Assembly: GCF_947507565.1 (NCBI RefSeq)
Contig: NC_089189.1
Span: forward strand, 1,302,001 to 1,366,000
DNA: 64,000 nt
Reading direction: 5' to 3'
From: Oscarella lobularis
Lineage: Eukaryota; Porifera; Homoscleromorpha; Homosclerophorida; Oscarellidae
The position numbers were made by a program, and so were the translations under genes. This document shows positions 33,601 to 45,900 of this stretch, in pieces (within the stretch, counting starts at the first letter, position 1; every line of letters begins with the position of its first letter). The notes beneath the pieces are model-generated. The model was not told the origin of the DNA. It did not search any database and saw only the letters and a program-made list of their open reading frames with translations.

Positions 33601-36206
33601 ACCGGATCAGCTTCGTTGGTGTCATCCATTTCGAGTCTTCCGCCGGAGATGTCGATCAAAGTCACATTGCCGCCGGTGCTGATTGTTGATGTGCCTGAAG
33701 TGACGCGGACAGTTTCCGTAGCAATATTGAATAGTTGAATAGCAAAGGAGGAGCGGGAGTGGGATAGCTGGAGCTGTCCTTTTCCAAACAGTCGAGATGA
33801 CTTGGACATGACAAGAGAAGCGCCAACTGTAAGGGAACTGTTGAGACTAACGATGACGTCGCCATCTAACGTTGACGCTCCTTTCAGAGAGAGATCGCTG
33901 TTTAGCAGAGTCATTGATCCGTACATGTGAAGAGACGATTCAACGACAAAACTTTCCGCCATGATGTTTATGTCACCATGACTGATGAACGCCGTTGACA
34001 GTTCACGAGGAGACGAGAAGGTCACATCGCCGATTATACTTGCCCTTGCCCCCGCTGACAGTTCAAGAATAGCGGCTTGGGAAAATTGGATGTGCACGTT
34101 GTAACCTTGAACTCGAGCGAAGCTTTGCACGACAAGATGAACGTTCTCCAGCGATTTAATTTCTTGGGTGTAGACGTTTAGCGTGTCTGCTGCAATCTGA
34201 GCACCACTCACAATGCCACCAGTCCAGCTGAATTCTTTCTTCACGGTCATAAGTGCTGCTTTCAACGTTCCTGACGTCATTTGTACGCTTTCAGCGCTCA
34301 CCTTGCCGTCGGCGTTCAGCGTGCCCCCGCTGACTTTGAGTGATTGGACCTCTACGGACAAGTCAGAATCAAGCGTGCAAGCACCCGCGGAAACCGTGAG
34401 ATTTGTCAATGTTAATAAATTTTCACTTGAGGCAATGTGAACTGTTCCAGAGCCGACTTCAAGTCGGGGCACAAGAACATTATAAAGCTGGGCTTGCTGT
34501 GCCCGTAGCTCAATTGTTCCGTTGCCCACTATACGACTCTGGCGATTTCCCCGCACGTTTCCATTGAGTGTCAATCTGTTTTCGCTTGAAATTGCGAAAC
34601 TACCTTCCAAGATTACGGAACTGTAAATCTGCAAAGTTGACGTGATGTCAGACAGCACATCTACTCGGCCGTAGTTGTTAAATTGGTCTACGGATATGCT
34701 AGTCATTCCCGTGTAATACATTGAAGTCTGTATAAGCCCCCAATTGTCTAATATAGAGTGACCTGCTCCTCCTGTGATGGAGCAGTCGACAGCAGCAAAT
34801 GTCACGACGCCGCTCTCAGTGATGGTTAGGCGCGTGTTGTCGCCGAAGACTAAATTCGACGGCTTGCGGAAGAGAGCCGCATTGTTGATGACTGCCGTCG
34901 AAACGAAAAGATAGACAGACGAAGGATACGCAGACGAATAACCGGTGGGTTGTAAAATGTCGACGGAACCCTTTACATCAATCGTTCCCGGCCCATCGAC
35001 CGTGCCAGCACCCCACACCCAGCGATCAGTCACGACAACTGAAGCAGAGACAATCATCTGACCGGAGTGGCTCGCATACGTTGAACTCGACATCATCAAA
35101 AGGGATTTTGTCTTGACGTCGACTGATGTCAAAATGATTCCATCTCCGTCTATCGAAAGAACGTCTGTTGATAAAGAAGTTGCGCTTGAATCTGTGTTCT
35201 CCAGTTGAACCGTTCCTTTTGTCACTTCGATGCTATTAATGCTTTCTACAACGCCGTCGGCGGAGAAATTGAACGTCAAAACCCCGCCGTTGCTGAGAAC
35301 TCTCGTGATGGCAAATGATTGAGCGGCTATTTGAGACGTCGCACCGGATGCAGTCTCTAACGTTCCGTCAATTTGAATAATAGCTTCTGGAAGATAGGAA
35401 TGAGTCCCTGACTCCAAAGTGAGACGGGAATAACGATCGACGTAAACTCCTCCGGCGTTCCTTGACGAGTCGAGACGAAGCTGAGCGCGCGATAAGACGT
35501 TGAGATTTCCGTCGTTAATGAAATTCGTCGCCACGTAGCAGTCGCCGGATCCTCGACACTCGAACGTGCCTTCGTTTCTAACAAACGTGCCGTCTTTACC
35601 TTTTACAGTCGATGCGCTTGTCATGGTTGCCGTCGCTCCACTCGCGACAACAATCGAGGCGCCGAGTTCAAGTTCAACATTCTGCGCTGGGCTCGAAATG
35701 ACACTGAACTGATTGCTGACTGTCAATTCGACATTGCTCAGATAGAAAGTGGAGCGCGTTGCAACAGCTCTCTGAACGAAGACCTTTCTTTTGCTACCGA
35801 TTCCCGTGAGACGCCCGCCGAACTCAGCGTCGCCACCGACGTGGACGTCACTCTGCAAGCGAAGCTCTCCACCGTGAATTTTTAATGCTCCTCCGATTGT
35901 GCAAGGTCCGGCGACTGTAAAACGGCGACGCAGTTCCAGAGAAATGACAAAATTTTCTGCACCGTCAGCCACGCGTAGACTAGCAACAGCCACGTCCGCT
36001 GAACTGACAACGATCGTGTAGTTGCCGGGATCGTTGATGACGACGTCGTCTAACGCATCGGGTACGCGCCCGATGCTCCATTTTCCGGTATCGTGCCAAT
36101 CGCTCTCGGCCGTGCCATCGGCTATCCATTCGATTGTGGCGGCGCGTGAAACAGTTACACAAACTGTTAGGAGTAGGCAAACTCCGAGAACGAGTTGTTC
36201 ACGCAT
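21661..36206 (-). CDS. Giant secreted beta-solenoid protein with central PSI pair, copy A
   Basis: Extracellular protein of 4,786 residues. Four exons read complement 36206-33426, 33369-28788, 28727-28569 and 28499-21661. Introns are 56, 60 and 69 nt, and total CDS is 14,361 nt. Start: Met at 36206 begins the signal peptide REQLVLGVCLLLTVCVTVSRA. A head module follows (W..DTGKWSIGRVPDALDDVVI), then about 2,350 residues of short beta-strand repeats. These are rich in patterns like LxVSGGTLxxxxxxxVxxLxLxxG and in recurrent W-x-G-G-x(3-4)-G-x-G turns, as in right-handed parallel beta-helices. Exon 3 is a PSI-like Cys module (CSHGNCVACLQDSKCVW). Exon 4 opens with a second (CNNQSKCHWC), repeats the head (W.DSQSWSAGRVPTASSHVVI) and continues as solenoid to the stop. 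Abundant N-x-S/T sites fit secretion. No transmembrane helix was seen. Family not recognised; a matrix or surface filament is inferred. Confidence 0.85.
31554..31603. repeat. In-frame tatagta(tc) microsatellite encoding Tyr-rich segment
   Basis: Tandem units of tatagtatc/tatagtata lie inside exon 2 of giant gene A and encode an IYYRYY-type run on the minus strand. The orthologous position in copy B (about 60440-60455) lacks it. Confidence 0.9.
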
Positions 36207-36960
36207 ATTCGCAGCTTCACTGTCACGCTGCAATCAGTGCAACGCCGGGTGAACGCCCAATATAGCTATAGGAGCTTGCGCAGTTGTCTCTAAATAGGGC
36301 GTGGTTCTCTAGAACTGTAAAGCAGCTCCTTCTGTTTTTCACCGAAATACTGCGAAGCGGCGACCTCACGCGAAGATGTCAGTTAAACGCTACTTCTCAT
36401 GTAAGGTTCGGTTTTCTAACGGTCGTCGCAACGCCCCTAGAGATAAAGAACTCCCCCGTCGCGTGATCGCGTTTACGCTGGTCGTCCTGGCTAGCTGTGT
36501 GTGCTTCCTACTACGGCGCGGCTCCTCGATATCCTGAGCTCTTCCCGAACGAGGGTTGCTCGTTAGATCGATCGCACACATAAAGCAGCACGTACTTCTC
36601 ACTGGTGCGCTTTTCCCGAAGAAGGTGGGTTCTGAGAACTTCTCAGAACCCACCTTCTTCGGGAAAAGCGCACGAGGGTTCTCAGAACCCACCTCCTTCG
36701 GGAAAAGCGCAGGAGGGACGGCAAGTGGGAGGTTCCGTGTGAAGGCTCATAAGGACTTCTTTTATTTCCTAATGGCTGAACCCTAAGTAACTTTCCTGTT
36801 TTACTAAGCGTTTCCATTTAGAAAGGACGTGCAGCTAAAATTTTTTATTCCCTGTAGATGGGCGGGTAAATTCATTAATTAAGGATCATGTGACGCTCTC
36901 AGAGAGTTCAACCCTTTACATATTGAAGGGCGTTTCTACGTCTGATCCGTCAAACGGGCC
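36207..36960. other. Divergent intergenic region between giant gene A and the teneurin
   Basis: 754 bp between two divergent starts. It holds the palindrome at 36605-36711. The minus strand has a TATA-like tatagctatatt near 36270, about 65 bp upstream of the chosen giant-gene start. No exon is supported. Confidence 0.5.
36605..36711. repeat. Perfect 33-bp inverted repeat plus a third partial copy
   Basis: Positions 36605-36637 and 36641-36673 are exact reverse complements with a 3-nt spacer (act). A third, slightly diverged copy (gggttctcagaacccacctc and onward) follows at 36677-36711 in the orientation of the second arm. This could form a long hairpin or be a remnant of a foldback element. 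Confidence 0.9.
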
Positions 36961-39900
36961 ATGGAGATGAAAGTCATTCGCAGATCGGAAAGTATTGCAG
37001 ATGACGCGCGGGAAGACGCCTTCGCTGCAAAAGGCAGCAAAGGCAAAAGCCCGTCAAGGAGATGGAAAATCGTCGCTGCTGTAGCGTTTATCATCGCCAC
37101 TGGACTTCTAGCAGCCGTCATCTTCTTAGCAGGTAAACGTTCCTAACCGTTTCGTCCTCTATATGATGCACCTCTCGTGGTTCACTCTAGTGAAGTCGTC
37201 GGTTCAAGTGCCTCCCACAACGAGTGGCCGTCAGCAGCCGACCCCGATAGCTAGCGAATATCCCACTTCAGGTCCAGGTTTGGAAACTAAAGAGAAGCCC
37301 AGTAATCTTGTGTGGAAACGTGCCGTAAACAATTCCGTAGCCGCGAGCGTTTCCTCCATCCGAAGATTCGTGGGCCGAGGTTATAATTTCATGCGCGTAA
37401 TGATCGACTTGCTGTTTTAGAGACGTCGGTCCCAAAAATTCCTGTCAGCTCGACCGCGGGCACGAAAGCTTCGTCAAAAGTACCTACGAGTGCAGCAGAC
37501 AGCCAAACCACTACCGAGAGTCCAGGCACAGCAACTACACATCGAACTGAACCGTCTACTACATCTGTGCCCGGAACTACGCGGTCAACTGCTCATATTC
37601 AGGCAACTACAGAGTTTTCTCTTGCAGCCACCACTCCTCCGCCAATTAGAAACGTGACTGCAGACGGTCAATTCTTTAACGTGTCTATTGTTCCCCTCGT
37701 CATGACGTCTATGGAGAGTCGACTAGAGCAGACAGTGTCAATGATGATCGAAATTCAAGTGAGGTCTCGAAGTGAATTGGATTTGGCTGTTTACGGCCGA
37801 AGATTTTCTCTTCCAACGCACACTCGCTACGACTTCACCCGACTCCTTGTGTCAAGGTGGGAATACAATGCGAATACGGTAGTTTCTCGTACGCTACTTT
37901 GCTCGTTTTTGTTAGTCAAAGGAGGAGGGGAGAACTTCAAACATTTCAAATTTCTGAAGTTCTCACCTCCGGGTTGTGGTACTTTTCTCTGTTCAACGGA
38001 GGTCAAAGCACTGTAGAGGCAGTGCTTCGGTTCGTAACGTCTTCACCGCCGTTGCCATGCCCAGGAGATTGTTCCGACAACGGTGTCTGCTTCAATGGGA
38101 CTTGTGTCTGTTTACCGCCATGGAATGGGGCTGATTGCTCAAAATGTGCCTAAATGACCTTTTTGGCAATGGTTGTTTATTCTCTTTTTTAGTTGGTTGC
38201 AGTTTGTCCGGCTGCGGCAATAACGGAAAGTGCGAAAATGGCGCATGCGTCTGTGATGAGGGATGGAAAGGCGCTGACTGCAGCAAAAGTAGACTCGTAG
38301 GATTATGATTTGTTTCTTTTTACAACGTTGGTTTTCTAGTTGATTGCATACCTGCTGATTGCAGTGGGCACGGTCAATGCGTTGACGGCACGTGCGATTG
38401 TGATGGCAAGTGGAAGGGCGATGGTTGTGAGATAGGTAAGAGTTTCTTCAATGACTGAAAGCCTTTACAAAGAAGTTGTTTTTTAGAAAGAAAATCATGT
38501 CTCTACAACTGTTCGAATCGCGGTGCCTGCAACGACGACTTGGGGCTTTGTATTTGCGACGCTATGTTTACGGGAGCTGGTTGTAGTGTCGGTAAAATGC
38601 GCCTGTCTTAAGCTGTTCTCTCGGTAATCTTTCTATCTGTTCTAGCACTCTGTGTTGACGATTGCAATGGAAAGGGGAACTGTGTTAACGGAAGTTGCAG
38701 CTGCCATCCTCAGTGGAGTGGACTTGCTTGTGACATTCGTGAGGGAACGCTCGCTCTCGCCTTGGAGTTCACTTCGTTTCTTTTTGTGTAGTTGCGTGCG
38801 CTGTAGAATGCGACTTACACGGCGTATGCAACAACGGAACGTGTATTTGCGACAAAGGGTGGAAGGGGAAAAATTGTCGGATAGGTTGCCGTTCACATTC
38901 TTTCCCTTCTCCGAGCTCATTGCTTTGCCTTTAGACGCATGTCCAAGCAACTGCCATCAGAATGGATCGTGTACAAAGAACGACGAAGGGGAGTGGCACT
39001 GTGCCTGCCTACCAGGCTTCAGAGGCGACAGTTGCAACATAGGTCACTCTATTCTGTATACACATTGCAATATGCAGTATAACGAACGTGCATGCATTCA
39101 GGGATTGAAAGCGTTTGCGACGACGGATTGGACAACGATGCCGGTTTGACGTATTTGACGTAAACTAGATCGCTTTTGCTCACGGCACCGCCTTAGATTT
39201 CCTGACTGATTGCACAGACCCCGACTGCTGCAACTCGTCAGCATGCATCAACGACGTGGCCTGCATGGCAGTACCGGATCCCGTTGATCTGGTAGCCAAC
39301 GAAACGTTCAATGCGTCTGTTTCGTTTTACGAAACTATCCGATTTCTGTTTGATTTCGGTCTGCAATGGAACGTCGACGTTGCTCAGATTGACGAAGCGT
39401 AGGTTGCGTTACCGACCGTTTTCTCCCGTAGTCATTCGATGTTCTTCAAGGCGAGTTGGCGTCGTCAAAGGAAGAGTGACTACTCGTGACACGACTCCAC
39501 TGAGTGGCGTCACTGTCGCTATCCTGAACGAACCAGCTTACGGTCAAACGTTGACTCGATCAGACGGCTTCTACGACATTGCCGTAAACGGCGGCGGTTC
39601 CCTGACGGTGACGTTCAACAAGAACGACTTTATCGGTTCCCAGAGATCAATTGCCGTGCCAGTCAACGATTACGTGAGAGCCGACGACGTCGCCCTTATT
39701 CCCCTCGACAGCAAGGTTACGTTATGTTGTGTCTGTCTTTGTTTCTTCCATATATCGTTTGAAATACTGATACGAATTTTAGGCAACAGAGATCGATTTA
39801 GAGAGTGGAGATGACGACGTCAAAGTGGCGGCTGGCAGTCGCGTTGAAGACGAGTCAGGATCTCGGCAGGGCGTACTCATGTTTCCTCCCAACACCCAGG

Positions 39901-42900
39901 CTACGATTGTGTCCAAGAATGAGACGGCAGACAATATGGTAAAATATCGTACCTTGACAGAAGTGTCTTTACTATTCCTTTGCTTCATTTCCAGACCGTG
40001 GCAAAGCCCGTGATTCGGGTCACGGAATACACTGTCGGCAGTGGCGGACGCGATGCTATGCCAGCCGAGTTGCCGCCTTATTCCGGCTACACCTACGCTG
40101 TGGAAATGAGTTTGGATCAGGCGTCGGTGAACGGATCGACGGAGGTCGTCTTTAATCAGACTCTCGCCTATTACGTGGAAAATTATCTCGGGTTTCCTGT
40201 CGGAAGTGCCGTGCCTATTGGCTACTATAACCGAACGCTGGGCGAATGGGTGGCCTCCGAGAATGGACGCGTCGTCATGGTCCTCAACGTTACTACATCA
40301 GCGGATGGAAAACCGATTGCCGTATTGGATGTTTCAGGGAACGGATTACCAGCAACGTCACAGGCAAGCAGCTATAGACATTGGTTGCTAGAAGTTTATC
40401 AGTAGCTTTTCTTTTGAAGGAACTAGAAACGCTTGGAGTCCTCGAGAAAGAGTTGCTGCAACTTGGATTGCGATACGCTGCCAATCAAAGTCTTTGGCGC
40501 GTTCCAATTCGTCATTTTACGCCGTGGGATTGCAATTGGCCGTACGGACCTCCGAGAGACGGTTGCTCGCCGTTTCAGTGCTCTCCAAAGAATCCTATAA
40601 AGAATCCTAGTCCACCAAAGGATCCGAAGGATCCCTGCCAGTCCAAGGTACGTACGTGTTCTTAATGGGCTAATGTTTTTTTTCAGTATGGTTCTGTAGG
40701 GTTCGATTATCATTCCGCAAACTCAAACGCTTGGAGAGGAGCTCAGCATTGCGGGAACGTCAATGAGTCTCTTTTACTTCAGCGACCGAGTTCTTGGCTA
40801 CAAGCCTGTTCTCAGCATACCTCTGACGGCTGCCACCATACCGGCCTCGCTCAAAACCGTACATCTCCGCGTTGTAATAAGAGGGAAAACGTTTGAGGAG
40901 AAGTTTTCGCCGTCACCCAATCTACAGCATCAGTTCGTGTGGGACAGGAAAGATAGCTACGGACGAACAGTTGTTGGTCAAGTGACAGCATTTAGTAAGT
41001 TGAACTAGCTCGCCGCTGTTCGTCTTATTTCTTTTAATTAGTTAGCATTGGCTACGAATACGGACTGGTCTATTATCCTGTGTCGGCGAATTTTCGATCA
41101 AGTTTTAATCGCCTCTCACAAGCATCCATTTCAACGCCAGTGAGTCGTCAAAGCGAGTCAGCTGTCTTTTGGGAGAAGCGGTCTTCCGTCATTGGCAACG
41201 CGTTTGGTACCGTTGATGTCGCTGGCTTGGGTGGCTGGTCTATCAGCGCTCATCACGCTTACGATACCGCATCAGGCGTTTTGCATAAGGGAGACGGCAA
41301 AAGAACACAGTTCAGGGACAGGTCGCAGGTTCGAGGGAGATAATTACGAATACGTATTTTTTCGGTTTATTTTTTTCGTTTAGGTTATTGAAACACTGGC
41401 AGGAGACGGCGTCAAAAGGCCGACGGATTGTGTCGAATGTCGTTCGTCATCTCTTCCCGGTATTGATCAGCATTGTTACTTACGTACTTCTGCTTCACTT
41501 GTCTCTCTGAACAGCTACGTCTTCTTTGCGTTCGCCTGTTTGCATTGCTGTTGGTGCTGACGGCAGTGTGTTTATCGGGGACTATGAGTTGATTAGAAAA
41601 GTTCATCCCGGAGGAAACATGACGACGGTTGTTGATCTCAGGTTGAGATATACTCAAGCCAAGGCATATAATTAATTAATAAATGCACTTGTTTTTCTAT
41701 TTTAGTATGTCGCCGCCCGATTTTTCTTATTACATTGCAATCAGTCCGGTGGACGGCGACCTCTTCATCTCTTACGCAAAAACAAGACAAATCTACAGAC
41801 TAAAAGCGTCTCTGTTGTTGCCTGGCCAGTCTCCTATTACATTAGACGATATTGACAAAATTCCAGGTGCACTATTCTTTGTGATGCATTCTTGTAATTA
41901 TTATTGACTTGCGAAAAAGGGGCTACTGTGTTTGCTGGAACGGGAGAAAAATGTCACGGGTGGGACGAGAATTGCGGCGATGACGGCCTCGCCGTCAACG
42001 CTCGTCTTTCGACTCCAAAAGGAATTTCAGTTGGATCTCGAAGCGATGTCTACTTCGCCGATGGAAAGGTAAGCAAGTTTTGCGCCTCGTGCACTTGAGA
42101 GAGGCATGCTTTCTTCGTTTCTGCGCAGGTGATACGTCAGGTAGGAGTTGATGGCGTAATAAGTACGTTTGCCGGCTCTCGTCTGCCGCGCGGCTGCTCG
42201 CCGCCCGGTTGCACGATGGACGAAATAGGAAACGACGACATCGAACTTGATCGCGCTTACTTTGACTGGCCGACGGACGTTGTAGTGCAACGCGACGACG
42301 AGTCCGTCTTCTTTGTGGACGGCAACAACGTCTATCACGTCGCACGCGAAGGCCGAGTTCGACTCGTTGCCGGCGCCGCTCCCCACGTTTCTCCTGAGTT
42401 GGAATTAAAATTAAATGACGACGACGGCGAAAGAAATAATCAATTCGCTCCTCGTCGCGCTGCGTCGATTGATTTTAACAGACTTCAAGGTTTAGCCGTT
42501 TGGCGCGACGGTTCGGTGTACTTTACAGAGACAGACGATCGTCGCATCAATCGCGTTTTACTACTCGATCAGGACGGTTTTGTTAATCTCATTACTGGAG
42601 TTGACTCTGATTGCGATTGCCGATATTGCTCGTGCTTTGCCGGCGACGACCAGCCGGCGATTTCGGGAAAGATCTCCTATCCGTCGGCTGTCGCTTTATC
42701 ACCCAACGGAGGCGAACTCTACGTCGCTGATCAGGGAAATGTTCGCGTGAGGATGGCACGTATTTCGCTTCCTTCATCATCGACACGCGGTCACTACGTG
42801 ATTCCGTCGGACGACGGCCGACTTGCCTTTGTGTTTGACTTCACGGGTCGTCATGTCTCCACGGCTCTTGCCTCATCTGGTGAAGTCATACAAACGTTTG

Positions 42901-45900
42901 AGTACGAGGACTTTGACACGCCGCAAGGCCGTCAAGGACTGCTGACAGCAATTCGCGACGCTTACAATAACTCTCTTCTTATTCAGCGTGCGCCAGACGG
43001 TCACGCTCTAGCACTCGACTCGAACTACGGCTATAGGACGACGCTTGAAATGAATAGGGACGGCTATCTGAGTCGAATCGTTGATCCTACCGGAGCGGCT
43101 GTTCGCTTCTCGTATCACGGCTTTGAGGGGTTGTTGGCATCAACTACGGATCCGCGAAATTTGGTGCACACTTACCAATATGATCAATTTGGTCGACTGA
43201 TTCGAGACAGGCAGCCGGACGGCGGCACGACGCTTGTCTCGAAGGCCAGTGACAGTCGAGTAGACGTCCGATCCGAAACGGGACGTGGATACAGCGTTGA
43301 ATTGGAGAACATTGGGTCGGAGGCCCGCCAGATTGTTACCGAGTCGAGTGGAGCGAAGACCGTTTCCAAAGACCTAAGAGACGGATCGCAGTTTGTTTTG
43401 TACGAGGACGGCTCGAAGACTGTTGTAGCGACAGCGTCTCATCCGATATGGGGCACACAGTTACAAGTCGTGGCGAATGTGACTTCAAGGCTTCCGTCAG
43501 GCCTTACTAAAGAAATACTTTCTAGTCACTACGGAGATTTAGCGAGAAAGGGCGATCCGCTCTCCGTGACCAGATTTGGTCATACGATGTCGGTGAGATT
43601 CAATTTATGTGACTTTTTTTGTGACCCAAACTGCCCGTATTTTGTTTCCAGGTGTCGGGATCTGACCTTGTTCAAGTTGAGTACGTTAGATCAACAAGGA
43701 CAAGAACTGTCAAGTTTCTAAAGGCCAACATGTGAGTAAATTCTGGGATAGCATGCTTTTGGGTGGTCAAAGCACTTGATTTGTAGAGAAAAAAAATCAA
43801 TATTTAACAAATTTGATCAAGTAGTTGAGTCGGTGACGACAGCGTCTGGTCTTTTCCCGACGAAGACAGCTTACAATCAGAACGGTCTCGTCAGCTCACA
43901 GAGTCAGGGAAATTCAACGCGGGAATTTAAATACATATCCTTTCTTTTGTGCCTGCCACGTAAGTTTAGTTTTAGGCTACTTCTTTTCCTTGACAGTACT
44001 TATACGACCTGAATGGTCGAGTCGTTGAGGAGGTTCTAGAAGGCAATAGAGTGGCTACCTTTCTCTACGAACAGAGAGAGGAAAAGGTAGTGTACCGAAA
44101 AAGCAAAGACTCGGTTCTAAGTAATAGTCCCTTAGCCGAGAACTATGAGACTAGCGAGCGGGAGAAACTACACTTTCACCTACGACTATTTTGACGAGTT
44201 GGAAACTATAACGATGCCTAGCGGATCGGTTCATCGCCTAATATCAACCGTTGCCCTTGGGCAAACGACAGCCGCTTATGCTGCTCCTAATCAGAACTCG
44301 TCGTACGCTAACGTTTACGACGCTGCCGGCGATCTGATTCTTGAGCGCTATCCCAGTGGCAAGCGAGTCGTTCGGCAGCGGATGGATTTTGGCGGTCGAA
44401 TAGCAGAGTCGTCATTTGACAATTTTGTCGTCGACTACTCCTACAACGACAGAACAGATCGAGTATCGACGATCCATCGTCATCGCACAGGACAACATGG
44501 AATTCAGTCGGACATGGCAGACGATTCGGACCAAATTCTGCAACCTCTCGTCGCTCCCGGAACGGCTACGATATCGTTTCAGTACGACGGCAGCTTGGTG
44601 ACTCGTCAATCAGTCAGTATGGCGAGCGACAGTGACGAAGACCTTTCCGCTTCGTTTTCGTACGCGTACGATTCTTTGGTTCGCTTGTCGTCGCGAACGC
44701 TGACGATAGAGAATGGCAAGCCGTCTACACTCGCTTACCAGTACGACAAAGCCAATAGAGTTACTCGTTTTGGCGACATCGTTGTCGACTACAGCCAACC
44801 GGGCGTGCAGTCGCTCACCGACTCTCGATTGCGATACAAAACTACGTTTGACGGTTATGGCAAAATAAAAGAGCGTACCGTGACAGTGAGAGGGAAGTCA
44901 GTTTATAGTATGAAGCTTGAATACGGCAAGCACCTTCGTATTCGTTCGAAGTCGTTGTCGTTTGGTGTCGGCGACTCAACGAAGTACGAGTATGAATACG
45001 ACGTTGACGGGCAATTGGTCGGCGTTCTAAAAGACGGTAAGACAACGGAGCGTTATCGCTACGATGCAAACGGCAATAGAGTTTCGTGGACCGTCGATCA
45101 AGCGTCTCATTCGGCAACTTACAACGATGTCGATCAGCTTACCGGTTTCAGCGGCAACAATCATTATGACGTCGACGAGGACGGATTTTTAACGCGTAAG
45201 CGAGACTTAAGCTACAGCTACAGTTCACAGGGAGAACTAACGTCGATCGTTGATCTTCGCACTGGACAGGTGGTGATTGGATCGTACGTCTACGACGGGC
45301 TCAATCGACGCGTCGTGGAGACGTCAGCAGGCAATGTTACGAAGTACCTGTACGGCGATATGTCAAATCAGCACCGCGTTACACACGTTGTAACGGAAAC
45401 GAATGAGCTTATTTCCTTGCACTATGATTTGACTGGTCATCTGATCGCCTTTGATCGCGACGCTCAGCGATACTACGTCGCAGCCGATCAGGTAGGCACG
45501 CCGTGGGCGGTGATCGACTCGTCGGGAACGATCGTCAAACGGCTGTCTTACACGACGTACGGCGTTGTCTTAAGCGACACGAATTCGGCTGTTGACGCCG
45601 TTCTTGGCTTCGCCGGCGGGTTACAGGATTCGGTCGCCAATCTCGTTCACTTCGCCTATCGCGATTACGACGCGGAAACAGGTCGATGGACGGCCCGCGA
45701 TCCCAGTCTCTTCACGGCGAATCAGCCGAATTTGTATCAGTACGTTTTCAATGATCCTGTCAATTTTCTCGATCCTCTAGGCCTTTGGTGCATCGGTGGA
45801 TCGTTCTATGCCATAATTGGCGGCGGTGCGGAGTTCTGCTATGAGAATGGTCGGGCGTCGATTTGCGTCGAAAAAGGGTACGGCATCGGTTGGGACGTTG

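Noticed and set aside
21661-36206. Bacterial autotransporter or adhesin acquired recently or as contamination
   Set aside because: Three introns, a eukaryotic signal peptide, PSI-like modules and many N-glycosylation sites fit an animal gene. Ancient transfer remains possible but is not shown.
37923-37968. Inverted words gagaacttca/tgaagttctc as a regulatory hairpin
   Set aside because: They lie inside teneurin exon 4 and encode conserved protein; no independent evidence of structure.
39348-39420. In-frame stop before the teneurin transthyretin-like domain
   Set aside because: A 40-nt phase-2 intron (39348-39387) removes the segment and gives continuous homology with other teneurins.
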